Assembly: GCF_003208055.1 (NCBI RefSeq)
Contig: NZ_QJUE01000002.1
Span: 1 to 64,000 of the forward strand
Reading direction: 5' to 3'
DNA: 64,000 nucleotides
DNA from: Prochlorococcus marinus XMU1408
GTDB taxonomy: Bacteria > Cyanobacteriota > Cyanobacteriia > PCC-6307 > Cyanobiaceae
Part shown: one piece after another, positions 63,616 through 64,000 of the stretch
How positions within the stretch are numbered: the stretch's first letter is position 1
How the letters are laid out: each line of letters opens with the position of its first letter
Position numbers and translations under genes: made by a program
Notes under the pieces: generated by a model
Told to the model about the DNA's origin: nothing
Databases searched by the model: none
What the model saw: the letters and a program-made list of their open reading frames with translations, nothing else

Positions 63616-64000
63616 TTAAAGCCAATATTTATTAGTAAATAATTGAATTCTGCTTTTAGTTGTTTCTGGGACATGTTCTTTAGGAGTTACTAAGGCATCT
63701 TTTAGTGAATTATGAAAAGAGCTTGATGGCCTTGATAATGAAATTCTTTTTGCAGCAGCAGAAATTATTGATTTTGCAAAACTTGCATTTTCTTTGAGAT
63801 TGTCAATCACCATCTCTACAGAAACACTTTCGCAATTCTGCTTCCAACAATCATAATCAGTAACCATAGATAAGCTTGAATAAGAAATTTCGGCTTCTTT
63901 TGCCAATCTGGCTTCTGTGTGATTTGTCATTCCTATTATTGAGCATCCCCAATCTCTATATAATTTTGATTCTGCCCTTGTTGAAAACGCTGGTCCTTCC
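63616..64000 (-). CDS. mtnP: S-methyl-5'-thioadenosine phosphorylase, partial
   Basis: MtnP cleaves methylthioadenosine to adenine and methylthioribose-1-phosphate in methionine salvage. Only the C-terminal 128 residues are in the window. They include GPAFSTRAESKLYRDWGC at the cut edge and the family signature IIGMTNHTEARLAKEAEISY with SMVTDYDCWK after it, which carry base-recognition residues of the purine nucleoside phosphorylase fold. The gene is truncated at its 5' end by the window boundary. It is convergent with psbJ across a shared terminator. Confidence 0.9.
   Translation of the reverse strand, partial: EGPAFSTRAESKLYRDWGCSIIGMTNHTEARLAKEAEISYSSLSMVTDYDCWKQNCESVSVEMVIDNLKENASFAKSIISAAAKRISLSRPSSSFHNSLKDALVTPKEHVPETTKSRIQLFTNKYWL

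Overview
The window looks like a stretch of a Prochlorococcus chromosome. It is AT-rich, has very short intergenic gaps, and carries many photosystem II genes (psbO, psbH, psbI, psbK, psbE, psbL, psbJ). It also has chlD, crtR, ntcA, amt1, ndhCKJ, thyX in place of thyA, and several protein families found mainly in cyanobacteria (DUF3084, DUF3146, DUF3155, DUF3177, DUF3181, DUF3769). A photolyase and the overall gene order would fit a low-light type such as the NATL group, but that placement is an inference. No mobile element, integrase, CRISPR array or rRNA was seen. The window opens inside an ATP sulfurylase gene and closes inside mtnP.

Layout. 1-5700: sat fragment, psbO, coaBC, a Ycf20-like gene, pyrB, mpg, gatC. 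5700-12800: crtR, tRNA-Leu(UAG), a Ycf66-like gene, ileS, a DUF3177 gene, trmB, txlA. 12780-18000: the minus-strand run cobO-dcd-thyX, then ntcA, a DUF3084 gene, a RuvC-like gene, a DUF3146 gene and pth. 18000-21100: tatA and psbH facing psbI and an LptD-like outer-membrane protein. 21000-25900: glyA-cinA-leuC-leuD and tRNA-Arg(ACG). 26000-32800: a DUF3181 gene, murJ, sfsA, amt1, ispH, a DoxX gene. 32800-41500: purH, an esterase, a DUF3155 gene, a Hik2-like kinase, cobS, tgt, psbK, an oxidoreductase, a CBS-domain protein, tRNA with CAU anticodon. 41600-54300: pyrE, ygfZ, a TM0106-type nuclease, a phosphohexomutase, rdgB, a carotenoid oxygenase, hisB, fabI, a thioredoxin-like protein, a DegT aminotransferase, photolyase, a Nudix hydrolase, folK. 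54300-64000: chlD, an MCE/ABC lipid transport pair, yvcK, ndhC-K-J, rubA-ycf48-psbE-psbL-psbJ, mtnP.

How the genes fit together. Most are single-copy housekeeping genes. Three functional groups stand out. The first is photosystem II assembly: RubA and Ycf48 are assembly factors placed directly before the cytochrome b559 cluster. The second is nucleotide and cobalamin metabolism: cobO, dcd and thyX abut one another. The third is nitrogen control: ntcA lies about 14 kb from amt1, and the amt1 promoter carries two perfect NtcA boxes.

No new defence or mobile system was found. The main oddities are these: psbF is missing between psbE and psbL; psbN is missing between psbH and psbI; mpg and cobS seem to lack any ATG, GTG or TTG start although each has a Shine-Dalgarno-like sequence before an ATT; the ATP sulfurylase frame loses similarity in the middle of its catalytic motif at the left edge; the CobO-like protein lacks a Walker A motif; and several perfect palindromes sit in promoter regions. 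Everything here was read by eye, so each family assignment rests on motifs, length and gene order.
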